Positions 53,694 through 62,439 of a DNA stretch of 64,000 nucleotides are shown here, in pieces (within the stretch, counting starts at the first letter, position 1; each line of letters starts with the position of its first letter). Below the pieces are notes generated by a model. It had not been told where the DNA came from, made no database searches, and saw nothing but the letters and a program-made list of their open reading frames with translations. This stretch comes from JAJPKK01 sp963781195 (GTDB lineage Bacteria; Pseudomonadota; Alphaproteobacteria; Rhizobiales; Xanthobacteraceae): NCBI GenBank assembly GCA_963781195.1, contig CAWAEZ010000011.1:868001-932000 (forward strand), given 5' to 3'. The translations under genes and the position numbers were made by a program.

Positions 53694-54434
53694 ATGAGCG
53701 TCATGCGTCCCCTCCTCCTCGCGATGACGGCTGCGGCTCTGGTCCTGGCCACCTTCGTATTCACGGCCGGGGCAGCGGATATGCTGTCCTTCGCACAGCT
53801 TGCCCCGACCGACGGCGAGCTGCGCATCTATGCCGGCCTCCACGCCGCGGCGGCCGCAGGCGATGCCGCCGCCATCGAACGGCTGATCGCGGCGGGCGAG
53901 AAGCCCGACCTCCAGGACGCCCGCAGCCGCACGCCCCTCCACGTCGCCGCCTGGTTCGGTCGCCACGACGCCGCCCGCGCCCTGCTGCGGCTCGGCGCCA
54001 ATCGCAACGCCCGGGACCGCCAGGGGTTCGACGCCCTGACCATCGCCGCCGTCAATGGCGACGCGGAGATGACCGACATCCTGCTCGCGGCCGGCGCCGA
54101 TGCCCGCGCCATCGTCGGCACCTATCACAGCACCGCGCTGATCGAGGCCGCCCATCTCGGCGAGGTCGAAATCGTCAAGCGGCTGATTGCGGCGCGCGCG
54201 CTGCTCGACCATTTCAACGACCTCGGTTTCACCGCCCTGATCGAAACCATCGCGCTCGGCAACGGCAACGCGGCGCACACCGCCATCGTCGCCGCACTGA
54301 TCCGGGCCGGCGCCGACGTGAATCTCACCGACCGCCAAGGCATGACCGCCCTCGCCCATGCGCGCATGCGCGGCTACGACGAAATGGTCCGGATGCTGGA
54401 GGCCGCCGAGCCGAGGCCCGTACGCAGTCCTTAG
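53694..54434 (+). CDS. Exported ankyrin-repeat protein
   Basis: 246 residues from ATG 53694 (a second ATG at 53703 is also possible). Signal peptide MRPLLLAMTAAALVLATFVF, cleavage near AGAAD. Five ankyrin repeats follow: LHAAAAAGDAAAIERLIAAG, TPLHVAAWFGRHDAARALLR, DALTIAAVNGDAEMTDILLA, TALIEAAHLGEVEIVKRLIA and a last one ending TALAHARMRGYDEMVRMLEA. Ankyrin repeats bind proteins; periplasmic ones are known beside catalases and inhibitors. No enzyme partner is adjacent. Confidence 0.87.
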   Translation: MSVMRPLLLAMTAAALVLATFVFTAGAADMLSFAQLAPTDGELRIYAGLHAAAAAGDAAAIERLIAAGEKPDLQDARSRTPLHVAAWFGRHDAARALLRLGANRNARDRQGFDALTIAAVNGDAEMTDILLAAGADARAIVGTYHSTALIEAAHLGEVEIVKRLIAARALLDHFNDLGFTALIETIALGNGNAAHTAIVAALIRAGADVNLTDRQGMTALAHARMRGYDEMVRMLEAAEPRPVRSP

Positions 54435-54568
54435 ACCTCCGGCCTTAAGACCTGCGGCCGCGAGGAATTGCCGCGCGGACCCCGCTTCGCAGGGGCAGGC
54501 AAAACGCGATAGAGTGCACGCTGCGGACCCCCGATCCATCCCTGCCGGGAATGGAGCCAGACGACGTC

Positions 54569-55531
54569 ATGAAGAAGATCCGGGCAGCGCTCGTGCTGTT
54601 GCTGCTCGCCGCCGCGATGCCGGCGGCGGCGCAGAGCTATCCCAATCGCATCATCAAGCTCATCGTGGCCTTTCCGCCGGGCGGCCCGGTGGACGTGATG
54701 GGGCGGATCATCGCCCAGCGCCTGTCGTTGACGCTCGGCCAGCAGGTGATCGTCGAAAACCGGCCGGGCGCCGGCGGCACCCTCGCCGGACGGGTCGTCG
54801 CCACGGCGGAGCCCGACGGCTACACCTTGCTGCTCGGCAGCGCCGCGACGCTCGGCATCGGCCCCGCGCTCTATACCAACATCGGCTTCGACCCGGTGAA
54901 GAGCTTCGTGCCGATCGCGATGGTGTCGGACGTCTCCTACGTGATGATCGCGGCGAACCACGCGCCCTACAACGATGTCGGCAGCCTCATCGCCTATGCG
55001 CGAAAGAATCCGGGCAAGCTCAACTTCGGCGTTCCCAACGGCGCGCCGCCCCACATGCTGGCGCTCGCGTTCAAGGCGCTGACCGGGGCCGACATCGTCA
55101 TCGTGCCCTACAAGGGCGCATCCAACGCCATCACCGATATGATCGGAGGCCAGATCGACGGCGGCTTCGAGACCACCTCGGTGATCCTCGGCCACATCCG
55201 CGAGCACGCCGTCAAGCCGATCGCCGTGATCCGGCCGTCGCGGCTCGCCGCGCTTCCCGACACGCCGACCATGATCGAGAGCGGCGTCCCCGAACTCAAG
55301 GGCTCGTCGTGGACCGGCGTGCTGGCGCCGCTCGGCACGCCGCAGCCGATCATCGAACGGCTGCGCGCCGAGATCGTCGCCGCGCTGAAATCGCCGGAGA
55401 TGGCGGAGCGCTTCGCCACGCTCGGCGCCGAGGCGCGGTTCCCCAGCGCGCAGGAGTTCGGCACCTTCATCGCCGATGAGCAGCAGCGCCTCGCCGCCAT
55501 CATCCGGGCGGCCGGCGTCCGCGGCGACTGA
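54569..55531 (+). CDS. Bug/TctC family receptor
   Basis: 320 residues from ATG 54569 (ATG 54551 is in frame but too close to its Shine-Dalgarno-like GGGA). Signal MKKIRAALVLLLLAAAMPAA, then YPNRIIKLIVAFPPGGPVDV, IVENRPGAGGTLAGRVVA, GVPNGAPPHMLALAFK and PYKGASNAITDMIGGQ. First gene of a rightward set: a second Bug gene follows after 12 bp and a YfhO-like gene 5 bp after that. Tandem Bug genes with no TctAB suggest separate ligands or sensory use. Confidence 0.9.
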   Translation: MKKIRAALVLLLLAAAMPAAAQSYPNRIIKLIVAFPPGGPVDVMGRIIAQRLSLTLGQQVIVENRPGAGGTLAGRVVATAEPDGYTLLLGSAATLGIGPALYTNIGFDPVKSFVPIAMVSDVSYVMIAANHAPYNDVGSLIAYARKNPGKLNFGVPNGAPPHMLALAFKALTGADIVIVPYKGASNAITDMIGGQIDGGFETTSVILGHIREHAVKPIAVIRPSRLAALPDTPTMIESGVPELKGSSWTGVLAPLGTPQPIIERLRAEIVAALKSPEMAERFATLGAEARFPSAQEFGTFIADEQQRLAAIIRAAGVRGD

Positions 55532-55543
55532 CGGGGAAAAGCG

Positions 55544-56506
55544 ATGGTCCGACGGTTTCGCCTGATGGCCATCCTCGCGCTCGGCGTCTGCGCGGCGAGC
55601 GCCCAGGCGCAGCCCTACCCCTCGCATCCCATCAAGCTGATCGTCCCGTTTCCGCCCGGCGGACCGGTCGACGTGATGGCGCGGGTCGTGGTCCAGCGCC
55701 TGTCGATGACGCTCGGCCAAGTCATCGTCGACAACCGGCCGGGTGCCGGCGGCACGTTGGGCTCGCGGGCCGCGGCGATGGCCGAGCCCGACGGCTATAC
55801 GCTGCTGTTCGGCAGCTCCACGACGCTCGCCGCCGGGCCGTCGCTCTACCGCAACCTCGGCTACGACCCCGTCAGGAGCTTCGTGCCGGTGGGCATGATT
55901 TCCAGCGTGCCGTTCGTCCTCGCGGTCGCCCCGCGTCTCCCGGTCCGTACGCTCGCCGCGCTCGTCGCCTATGCGAAAGCGCATCCGGGCAAGGTGAACT
56001 TCGGCGCGCCCACCGGCACGCTGCCGCATCTCACCGCCGAGATGCTCAAGATCCGGGCGGGAATCGACATCGTCCACATCCCCTACAAAGGCGCGGCCAC
56101 CGCGATCACCGACGTGCTGTCGGGGCAGATGGACATGGCGTTCGAGCCGATCTCGGTGATGGCCGGGCACGTGCGCGAGGGCACGGTGATCCCGCTCGCG
56201 GTCACCGGCGCGGCGCGCAGCCCGGAACTGCCGGACGTCCCCACCATGATCGAGAGCGGCTATCCCGGATTCGTCTCGTTGTCGTGGACCGGCATCGTGG
56301 CGCCGGCCGGCACGCCGCCGGAGGTCGTGGCGAAAATCAACGGCGCGGTGATCGAGGGCTTTCGCTCCAAGGAGGCGGCCGAAAGTCTCGCGCGGCTCGG
56401 CGCCGAGCCGAATTTCGGCACGCCCGAGAGCTTCGGCGCGATGATCGCCGGCGAGATTCCGAAGTGGGCTGAAACGGTGCGGGCGGCCGGCATACGGCTC
56501 GACTGA
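55544..56506 (+). CDS. Bug/TctC family receptor (tandem paralogue)
   Basis: 320 residues. Signal peptide ends SAQAQ; YPSHPIKLIVPFPPGGPVDV, VIVDNRPGAGGTLGSRAAA, NFGAPTGTLPHLTAEMLK and IPYKGAATAITDVLSGQ are the Bug motifs. It is clearly a recent-looking tandem relative of the gene just upstream (shared PPGGPVDVM and RPGAGGTL) and of 59035-60003. The YfhO-like gene starts 5 bp after its stop. Confidence 0.92.
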   Translation: MVRRFRLMAILALGVCAASAQAQPYPSHPIKLIVPFPPGGPVDVMARVVVQRLSMTLGQVIVDNRPGAGGTLGSRAAAMAEPDGYTLLFGSSTTLAAGPSLYRNLGYDPVRSFVPVGMISSVPFVLAVAPRLPVRTLAALVAYAKAHPGKVNFGAPTGTLPHLTAEMLKIRAGIDIVHIPYKGAATAITDVLSGQMDMAFEPISVMAGHVREGTVIPLAVTGAARSPELPDVPTMIESGYPGFVSLSWTGIVAPAGTPPEVVAKINGAVIEGFRSKEAAESLARLGAEPNFGTPESFGAMIAGEIPKWAETVRAAGIRLD

Positions 56507-56511
56507 ACGCG

Positions 56512-58893
56512 ATGCCGGTCCGCATCAAGGGCCTTGCCGCCGGCACCACGCCCGGCGCCTTCGCCGCCCTGCTCGCGCTCTATGTCGGCGCTTTCATGCT
56601 GCTGGCATGGCCGTGGCTCTCCGGTACCGTCACCATTCCGTGGGACGCCAAGTCGCAGTTCCAGCCGGAGCTGCAGTTTCTCGCGGCCTCGCTGGCGCGC
56701 GGCGAATCTCCGTTCTGGAGCCCCAACCTCTATGCCGGTTGGCCGCAGATCGCCGACCCGCAGTCGCTGATCTTCTCCCCGCTCCACCTGGTGCTCGCGG
56801 CGCTCACCCCGACGCCGAGCTTTCGCGAGGCCGATCTCGTCACCTTCGCCTATCTGCTGGCGGGCAGCGCGGGGGTGATCCTGTTGTTCCGCGACCGCGG
56901 CTGGCATCCCGGCGGCGCGGTGATCGCGGCCCTCGTCTTCGCCTTCGGCGGCTCGGCGGCGTCGCGGCTGCAGCATACCGGCCAGATCGTCAGTCTCGCC
57001 TGGCTTCCTCTCGCGCTGTGGCTCTTGGCGCGCACGCTCGATCGCGCGTCCTGGCCGGCGGCTGTGGGTGCGGGTGTCTTCATCGGGCTGATGGTGATCG
57101 GGCGCGACCAGGTCGCCCTCATCGGCTTTTACGTCGTCGCCGGCTCCGTCCTCGCGTTCTGGCTGGACGGGCCGGGCCGCCTGGCGCAATTCAAGGCGAC
57201 CGTACTGCCGATCGCGGCGAGCGCGGCGACCGCCATCATGCTCGCGGCGGTGCCGGTCGCGCTCTCGGCGCTGCTCGCGACCCAATCGAACCGCCCGTCG
57301 ATCGATTTCGCATCCGCCGGCCTCGGCTCGCTGCACCCCGCGCACCTCTTGATGCTGGTGGTCGCCGACCTCTATGGCGCCGCCGATCCGGCGGTGGTGT
57401 TCTGGGGACCGCCGAGCCCGATCTGGAGCGACACGATCGGCGGCGGGCGCCTGTTCCTGGCGCAGAACATGGGCCGGATCTATTGCGGCATCCTGCCGGT
57501 GATCCTCATCCTCGGCTTCGGCATCGTGCGGGGGCTGCTGTGGGCGCGCGAGATCCGCTTCTTCTTCATCGCGATGGTGGCATGCCTCGTCTATGCGCTC
57601 GGCTGGTACACGCCGGCATTCCACGCGATGTACGACCTGATGCCCGGCGTCGCCCTGTTCCGCAGGCCCGCCGACGCCACTTTCGTTCTCGGGCTGATGA
57701 TCGCGATCAATGCCGGCTACGTGGTCCACCGCCTGCTGTCCGGCACGGCGCCGCCGGCGCAGCGCGCTCTCGCCATCGAAGCCGCGCTGATGGCGGGCGT
57801 CATCGTCGCCGCGGCGGCAACGGCGACGGCCGCCGGCCGGCTCGGCGTCGCCACCGTCCCGCTCGCGACCGCGACGGCGACCACGATGGCGGCCATCGCG
57901 TTGGTCGCCGTGACCCAGCGGCTGGCGCCGGCGCACGCGATGCTCGCCGCCGTCCTGCTGTTGGCCTTCACCACCGGCGATCTCGCCTGGAACAACGCGC
58001 CGGACGAATCGACCGGCCTGCCGCCGGCGACCTACGACGCGCTGCGGCCGGCGAGCGGCGACGAGACCGTCGCCATCGTCGAGCGCAGGCTCGCGGCGAC
58101 TGCGGCGCCCGACCGGCGCGACCGCGTCGAATTGATCGGCATCGCCTACCACTGGCCGAACATGGGCCTCGCCCGCGGCTTCGATCACCTGTTCGCACAA
58201 AACCCGCTGCGGCTGCGGGATTTCGAGGCTGCGACCGGGGTCGGCGACACCGTCGCGGTGCCCGAGCAGCGCAGCTTTGCGCCGCTCTACCCGTCCTACC
58301 GCTCCGCTCTCGCGGATCTCTTCGGCGTGCGCTTCATCCTGACCGGCGTGCCGGTCGAGCGCATCGATCCGGCGCTGCGGCCGGGCGATCTCGATATGAT
58401 CGGGCGCACCCGCGACGCCTATGTCTACGAGAACAAGCGGGCGCTGCCGCGGGTCATGTTCCTGCGCGATTACCGGGTCGTCGATTTTGCGCAGCTTCTC
58501 GCCACCGGATGGCCGGCGGCCGTCGACCCGCGGCGCACCCTGCTTCTCGACCGCGCTCCGTCCCGGGCCCCGACGGCGACGGCGGGCGAGGCGACCAGCG
58601 GCGACGCCGTGGCGATTGACGGGACCGCAATCGACGGGACGGCGCGGATCGCGAGCTATCGCAACACCGAGGTCACGGTCGACGTCGACTGCAGCACCGC
58701 CGGCTTCGTACTTTTGACCGACGCCTGGCATCCCTGGTGGCGCGCCGAGGTGGACGGCGCGCCGGTTCCCATCCTCGCGGCGGACGTGCTGTTCCGCGCG
58801 GTCGAAGTCGCGCCCGGACACCACCGCATCCGGTTCGTCTTCACGCCGTTCCGCAGCGCGTTCGAAGAGCTCGTTGCGAAGCTCGTGCCCTAA
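56512..58893 (+). CDS. YfhO-like multi-pass membrane protein
   Basis: 793 residues. About a dozen membrane helices in the first 500 residues, with the family opening (VTIPWDAKSQFQPELQFLAA, SPFWSPNLYAGWPQIADPQS) and PGVALFRRPADATFVLGLMI; a soluble C-terminal domain ends VLLTDAWHPWWRAEVDGAPV and HHRIRFVFTPFRSAFEELV. YfhO proteins are GT-C-like membrane proteins linked to glycosylation of lipoteichoic acid in Firmicutes; the proteobacterial role is unknown. The acidic DAK after the first helix could be the usual GT-C catalytic position (inference). It sits oddly inside a run of Bug receptor genes. Confidence 0.85.
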   Translation: MPVRIKGLAAGTTPGAFAALLALYVGAFMLLAWPWLSGTVTIPWDAKSQFQPELQFLAASLARGESPFWSPNLYAGWPQIADPQSLIFSPLHLVLAALTPTPSFREADLVTFAYLLAGSAGVILLFRDRGWHPGGAVIAALVFAFGGSAASRLQHTGQIVSLAWLPLALWLLARTLDRASWPAAVGAGVFIGLMVIGRDQVALIGFYVVAGSVLAFWLDGPGRLAQFKATVLPIAASAATAIMLAAVPVALSALLATQSNRPSIDFASAGLGSLHPAHLLMLVVADLYGAADPAVVFWGPPSPIWSDTIGGGRLFLAQNMGRIYCGILPVILILGFGIVRGLLWAREIRFFFIAMVACLVYALGWYTPAFHAMYDLMPGVALFRRPADATFVLGLMIAINAGYVVHRLLSGTAPPAQRALAIEAALMAGVIVAAAATATAAGRLGVATVPLATATATTMAAIALVAVTQRLAPAHAMLAAVLLLAFTTGDLAWNNAPDESTGLPPATYDALRPASGDETVAIVERRLAATAAPDRRDRVELIGIAYHWPNMGLARGFDHLFAQNPLRLRDFEAATGVGDTVAVPEQRSFAPLYPSYRSALADLFGVRFILTGVPVERIDPALRPGDLDMIGRTRDAYVYENKRALPRVMFLRDYRVVDFAQLLATGWPAAVDPRRTLLLDRAPSRAPTATAGEATSGDAVAIDGTAIDGTARIASYRNTEVTVDVDCSTAGFVLLTDAWHPWWRAEVDGAPVPILAADVLFRAVEVAPGHHRIRFVFTPFRSAFEELVAKLVP

Positions 58894-59034
58894 AACGCGA
58901 TCCGCCGCAGCCTGTACACGAGATGCTGCGACCGATACGGTCTCCAGCGATCGCAATCCCTTCGCCCGGCTAGCTTTTGATTGCGACCGATAACGAGCGG
59001 CACGCGATCGCCGCCGAATCTTTGAGGGAGGACC

Positions 59035-60003
59035 ATGATCCGCACCATCCTGTGCGCCGCGTTGGCGGCGCTCGGCCTCGCCCTGGCCTCGCCTGCGACA
59101 GCGCAGCCTTATCCGAACCGCCCGATCAAGATCATCGTGCCGACCCCGGCGGGAGGCCCGGTCGACGTGATGGCGCGCCTTCTCGCCAACGCACTGCCGG
59201 CCTTTCTCGGGCAGAGCGTCATCGTGGAGAACCGCGCCGGCGCCGGCAACACGCTCGGTTCCAAGGCGGCGGCCGCCGCCGACCCCGACGGCTACACCCT
59301 GCTGGTGAGCGCCGCGAGCGGCCTCATCATGAGCCCGATGGTCTACAAGAACGCGGGCTACGACGAGACGAGTTTCGCGCCGGTCGCGCTCATCGCCGAA
59401 ACCCCGCAGGTGCTCGTCGCCAATCCGGCGACGCCGTTCGATTCCGTCGCCGCCCTCGTCGCCTATGCAAAGGCGCATCCCGGCAAGCTCAACTACTCCA
59501 CCGGCGGCGCGGGCACCCTGCCCCATCTCACCGCCGAGCTGTTCAAGCAGCTCTCCGGGACCGACATCGTCCATGTCCCCTACAAGGGCGGCGGCCCGGC
59601 GCTGACCGACGTCGTCGCCGGGCAGGTGCAGATGACCTTCGACACCGCCGGCACCTCGCTCGGGTTCATCCGTGACGGACGCCTCAAAGCGCTCGCGGTC
59701 TCGAACCCGACGCGGCTCGTCGAGCTGCCCGACGTGCCGACGATGCCCGAGCTCGGCTACGGCGTCATCGACAGCGGAGCCTGGGTCGCGTTGCTGGCGC
59801 CGCTCGGCACGCCCCCTGCGATCATCGCGCGGGTCAACCAGGCCGCCAACGAGGCGCTGCGTTCGCCGGGGATGAAGGACGCGCTGGCGCAACTCTCGGC
59901 GCAGCCGCGCGGCGGCACGCCCGAGGACCTCGCGCGGCACATGAAGTCGGAGCACGACAAGTGGGCTCCCGTCGTCGCCAAGCTCGGGCTGAAGGAAGAG
60001 TGA
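59035..60003 (+). CDS. Bug/TctC family receptor
   Basis: 322 residues, GAGGGAGG upstream. Signal MIRTILCAALAALGLALASP, then YPNRPIKIIVPTPAGGPVDV, IVENRAGAGNTLGSKAAA, LNYSTGGAGTLPHLTAELFK and VPYKGGGPALTDVVAGQ. The PGAGG motif is AGAGN here. The dihydroxyphthalate-decarboxylase-like gene follows after 4 bp, so these two are co-expressed and may serve the same aromatic substrate. Confidence 0.92.
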   Translation: MIRTILCAALAALGLALASPATAQPYPNRPIKIIVPTPAGGPVDVMARLLANALPAFLGQSVIVENRAGAGNTLGSKAAAAADPDGYTLLVSAASGLIMSPMVYKNAGYDETSFAPVALIAETPQVLVANPATPFDSVAALVAYAKAHPGKLNYSTGGAGTLPHLTAELFKQLSGTDIVHVPYKGGGPALTDVVAGQVQMTFDTAGTSLGFIRDGRLKALAVSNPTRLVELPDVPTMPELGYGVIDSGAWVALLAPLGTPPAIIARVNQAANEALRSPGMKDALAQLSAQPRGGTPEDLARHMKSEHDKWAPVVAKLGLKEE

Positions 60004-60007
60004 GGGG

Positions 60008-61006
60008 ATGCCCCGCAGCCGCCTCGCGCTCAGCATCGCGCTCTCGGACAATCCCAACACCCGCCCGCTGATCGACGGCGAGGTGATGCCGGAGGGGATC
60101 GCCCTCACGCCGACCGTGGTGCATCCGTCCGAAATGTTCTGGCGGCAGCTCAAATTCGCCGAGTTCGACGTCTCGGAAATGTCGATGTCGTCGCTGGTGA
60201 TCGCGACGGCGCGGGGACCGACGCCGTGGGTCGCGCTGCCGGTGTTCACCACCCGGGAGTTCTTTCACACCCGCATCCTGGTCCGTTCCGACGCCGGGAT
60301 CGCGGTGCCGGCGGACCTGCGGGGCAAGCGCGTCGGCGTGCCGGAATACCAGCAGACCGCCGCGATCTGGACCCGCGGCGCCCTGATGAACGAGTTCGGC
60401 GTCGCGCCCCGGGAGATGGAATTCTTCATGGAGCGCGGCGACAAGAGCCACGGCGGTGCCACCGGCTTCGCGCCGCCGGTCGGCGTGACCGTGCACCCGA
60501 TTCCCGCGAGCACGAATATCGGCGAGATGATGGTGCGCGGCGAGCTCGATGCCACACTGCTCTACCTCACCAATCCGAACCTGGTCGATCGCAGCCGTAT
60601 CGACCTGCGCGCCGACCCGCGAGTGCGGCCGCTGTTCGCCGACCGCGCCGCCGAGGGCCGCCGCTACTACGCCAAGACCGGCCTCTATCCGATCAATCAC
60701 ACCGTGGTGGTGCGCCGCTCCCTGGTGGAGCAGCATCCGTGGATCGCGCTCAACCTCTACGCCGCCTTCGTCGCCGCCCGCGCCGCGGTGCTGCGGCGAG
60801 GCGAGGCGGCGCTCGCCGGCCATTTCGAGACCGGCCTCCTCGGCGACGAGGTGAAGCGGGCGGTGGCCTCCGACCCCATGGCCTATGGCGTAAAGGCGGC
60901 GCGCAAGGTGCTGGAGACGATCGCGGACTACGTCCACGCCCAGGGCCTCGCCGCGCGCCGCGTCGATATCGCGGAGCTGTTCGCACCTGCGACCCTGGAC
61001 GTGTAG
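60008..61006 (+). CDS. 4,5-dihydroxyphthalate decarboxylase-like / NMT1-like protein
   Basis: 332 residues without signal peptide. LSIALSDNPNTRPLIDGEVM, TPTVVHPSEMFWRQLKFAEF, FDVSEMSMSSLVIATARG and ALPVFTTREFFHTRILVR match the family annotated as 4,5-dihydroxyphthalate decarboxylase (Pht5-like), which shares the fold of periplasmic binding proteins. In phthalate degradation it yields protocatechuate. Lack of export fits an enzyme; the Bug receptor 4 bp upstream fits uptake of an aromatic acid. No other phthalate genes are in the window, so the substrate remains open. Confidence 0.8.
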   Translation: MPRSRLALSIALSDNPNTRPLIDGEVMPEGIALTPTVVHPSEMFWRQLKFAEFDVSEMSMSSLVIATARGPTPWVALPVFTTREFFHTRILVRSDAGIAVPADLRGKRVGVPEYQQTAAIWTRGALMNEFGVAPREMEFFMERGDKSHGGATGFAPPVGVTVHPIPASTNIGEMMVRGELDATLLYLTNPNLVDRSRIDLRADPRVRPLFADRAAEGRRYYAKTGLYPINHTVVVRRSLVEQHPWIALNLYAAFVAARAAVLRRGEAALAGHFETGLLGDEVKRAVASDPMAYGVKAARKVLETIADYVHAQGLAARRVDIAELFAPATLDV

Positions 61007-61201
61007 ACGCTCGCCTCTTCCCGGCCGGCAAAAGCTGCGCTCGTTGCTTCGGGCCACTGCGACACCAACCGCGGCGGCCGCCGTGCGGGTGCGGCGGCCA
61101 CGTCCCGTCATTCCGGCCGAGTGATCCAAACCAACACGGGTGGCGTTTACGGCTCCGACGCGGCACTCGCGCCGTGCGTCTTGAAGCTTCTGGGGTCACG
61201 A

Positions 61202-61834
61202 ATGAACGCCCTCGTCCATCCGCTCTCTGCCGGCGACCCCGTGGAATCCGCCGGTCCAGGCCGCCACGACGTCGAGGCCGCGTTTCGCACCGTGCTGGAA
61301 TGGATCGGCGAAGATCCCGACCGCGACGGCTTGCGCGAGACGCCGGCACGCCTGGTGCGCGCATTCGAGGAGTACTTCGCCGGATACAAGGAGGATCCCG
61401 AGACGATCCTTCAAAAGACATTCAAGGAAATCGACGGTTACGACGAGATGGTCGTGCTGCGCGGCGTCCCGTTCGAAAGTCATTGCGAACATCACCTCGC
61501 CCCCATCGTCGGGCGGGCGTGGGTCGCCTACGTTCCAGACCGCCGCGTCGTCGGTATTTCGAAGCTCGCCCGCGTGGTCGACGCCTTTGCCAAGCGCCTG
61601 CAGATCCAGGAGCGGCTGACCGCCCAGATCGCCAACGCCATCGACAGCGTGCTCAAGCCGCAGGGGGTGGCCGTCATCATCCGCGCGACCCATCACTGCA
61701 TGAGCACCCGCGGGATCCGCAAGCAGGGCGCCGACCTCGTGACCAGCCGCATGCTCGGCTGCTTTCGCGAGAATGCCATGACGCGCCAGGAGTTCCTGAC
61801 GATGACGCGCGTCGGAGCGGGGCCGGTGCTATGA
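61202..61834 (+). CDS. folE: GTP cyclohydrolase I
   Basis: 210 residues from ATG 61202 (upstream codons in frame lack similarity). It converts GTP to 7,8-dihydroneopterin triphosphate, the entry to folate and to queuosine precursor synthesis. Zinc and active-site motifs are intact: FESHCEHHLAPIVGRAWVAY, VVGISKLARVVDAFAKRLQ and RATHHCMSTRGIRK, with both zinc Cys and the His. Its stop overlaps the next ATG (ATGA at 61831-61834). Confidence 0.96.
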   Translation: MNALVHPLSAGDPVESAGPGRHDVEAAFRTVLEWIGEDPDRDGLRETPARLVRAFEEYFAGYKEDPETILQKTFKEIDGYDEMVVLRGVPFESHCEHHLAPIVGRAWVAYVPDRRVVGISKLARVVDAFAKRLQIQERLTAQIANAIDSVLKPQGVAVIIRATHHCMSTRGIRKQGADLVTSRMLGCFRENAMTRQEFLTMTRVGAGPVL

Positions 61835-62226
61835 GCTACATCGCCGGCTACATCGCGTCTCTCATCGTCTTTTTCGGCGTCGACATGGTCTGGCTGAGCA
61901 TGATGGCCGGCCGGGTCTATCGACCGACCATGGGCGACATCGCGCTCTCCGGCGTCAACCTGCCGCCGGCCATCGCCTTCTACGCCCTCTACCCCATCGG
62001 TCTCGTCGTGTTCGCGGTGGCGCCGGGTCTCCGGGCGGGGTCGCTCTCGACCGCTGCCGTTTATGGCGCGCTGTTCGGCTTCTTCACCTACGCCACGTAT
62101 GATCTCACCAACCAGGCCACGCTGCGCAATTGGACGCTGACCCTCTCGCTCACCGACATGGCCTGGGGCACGGTACTCGCCGCGCTCGCGGCGACCGCCG
62201 GCTTTCTGGTCGCGAACCGGTTTTAG
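61831..62226 (+). CDS. DUF2177 small membrane protein
   Basis: 131 residues with four hydrophobic segments. It opens YIAGYIASLIVFFGVDMVWL and contains FGFFTYATYDLTNQATLRNW and LSLTDMAWGTVLAALAATAG, which are hallmarks of DUF2177, a family of unknown function. Four-base overlap with folE means translational coupling. A terminator follows within 40 bp, so the two genes form a complete unit. Confidence 0.88.
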   Translation: MSYIAGYIASLIVFFGVDMVWLSMMAGRVYRPTMGDIALSGVNLPPAIAFYALYPIGLVVFAVAPGLRAGSLSTAAVYGALFGFFTYATYDLTNQATLRNWTLTLSLTDMAWGTVLAALAATAGFLVANRF

Positions 62227-62264
62227 ACTAGAGCGTCGCCGGCCCCATTGTCGCATTGCAGACC

Positions 62265-62291
62265 CGTGCCCGCGGTCGGGCACGCCGTTTT
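62265..62291 (+). terminator. Rho-independent terminator after folE-DUF2177
   Basis: A perfect 8-bp stem CGTGCCCG (62265-62272) / CGGGCACG (62277-62284) with CGGT loop is followed by CCGTTTT. It lies 38 bp after the DUF2177 stop. Confidence 0.7.
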
Positions 62292-62439
62292 GGCGTGAAA
62301 CCAACGCCGTTGAGCCCCGGCCTGCTTTTTGCCTCGTCACCATCGAGAACGGAGTTTGTCTCGTTGGCGACATTTGCGACCAGGACCGGACGAAGCTGCG
62401 CCGATCGCTCTGCGTCCGGCCTCCGGTGCCTGTGCTGAC

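Noticed and set aside
56260..60252. Very long open frame on the minus strand opposite YfhO and Bug genes
   Set aside because: Arg/Asp/Gly-rich shadow with no family; the opposite strand carries three recognised proteins with good starts.
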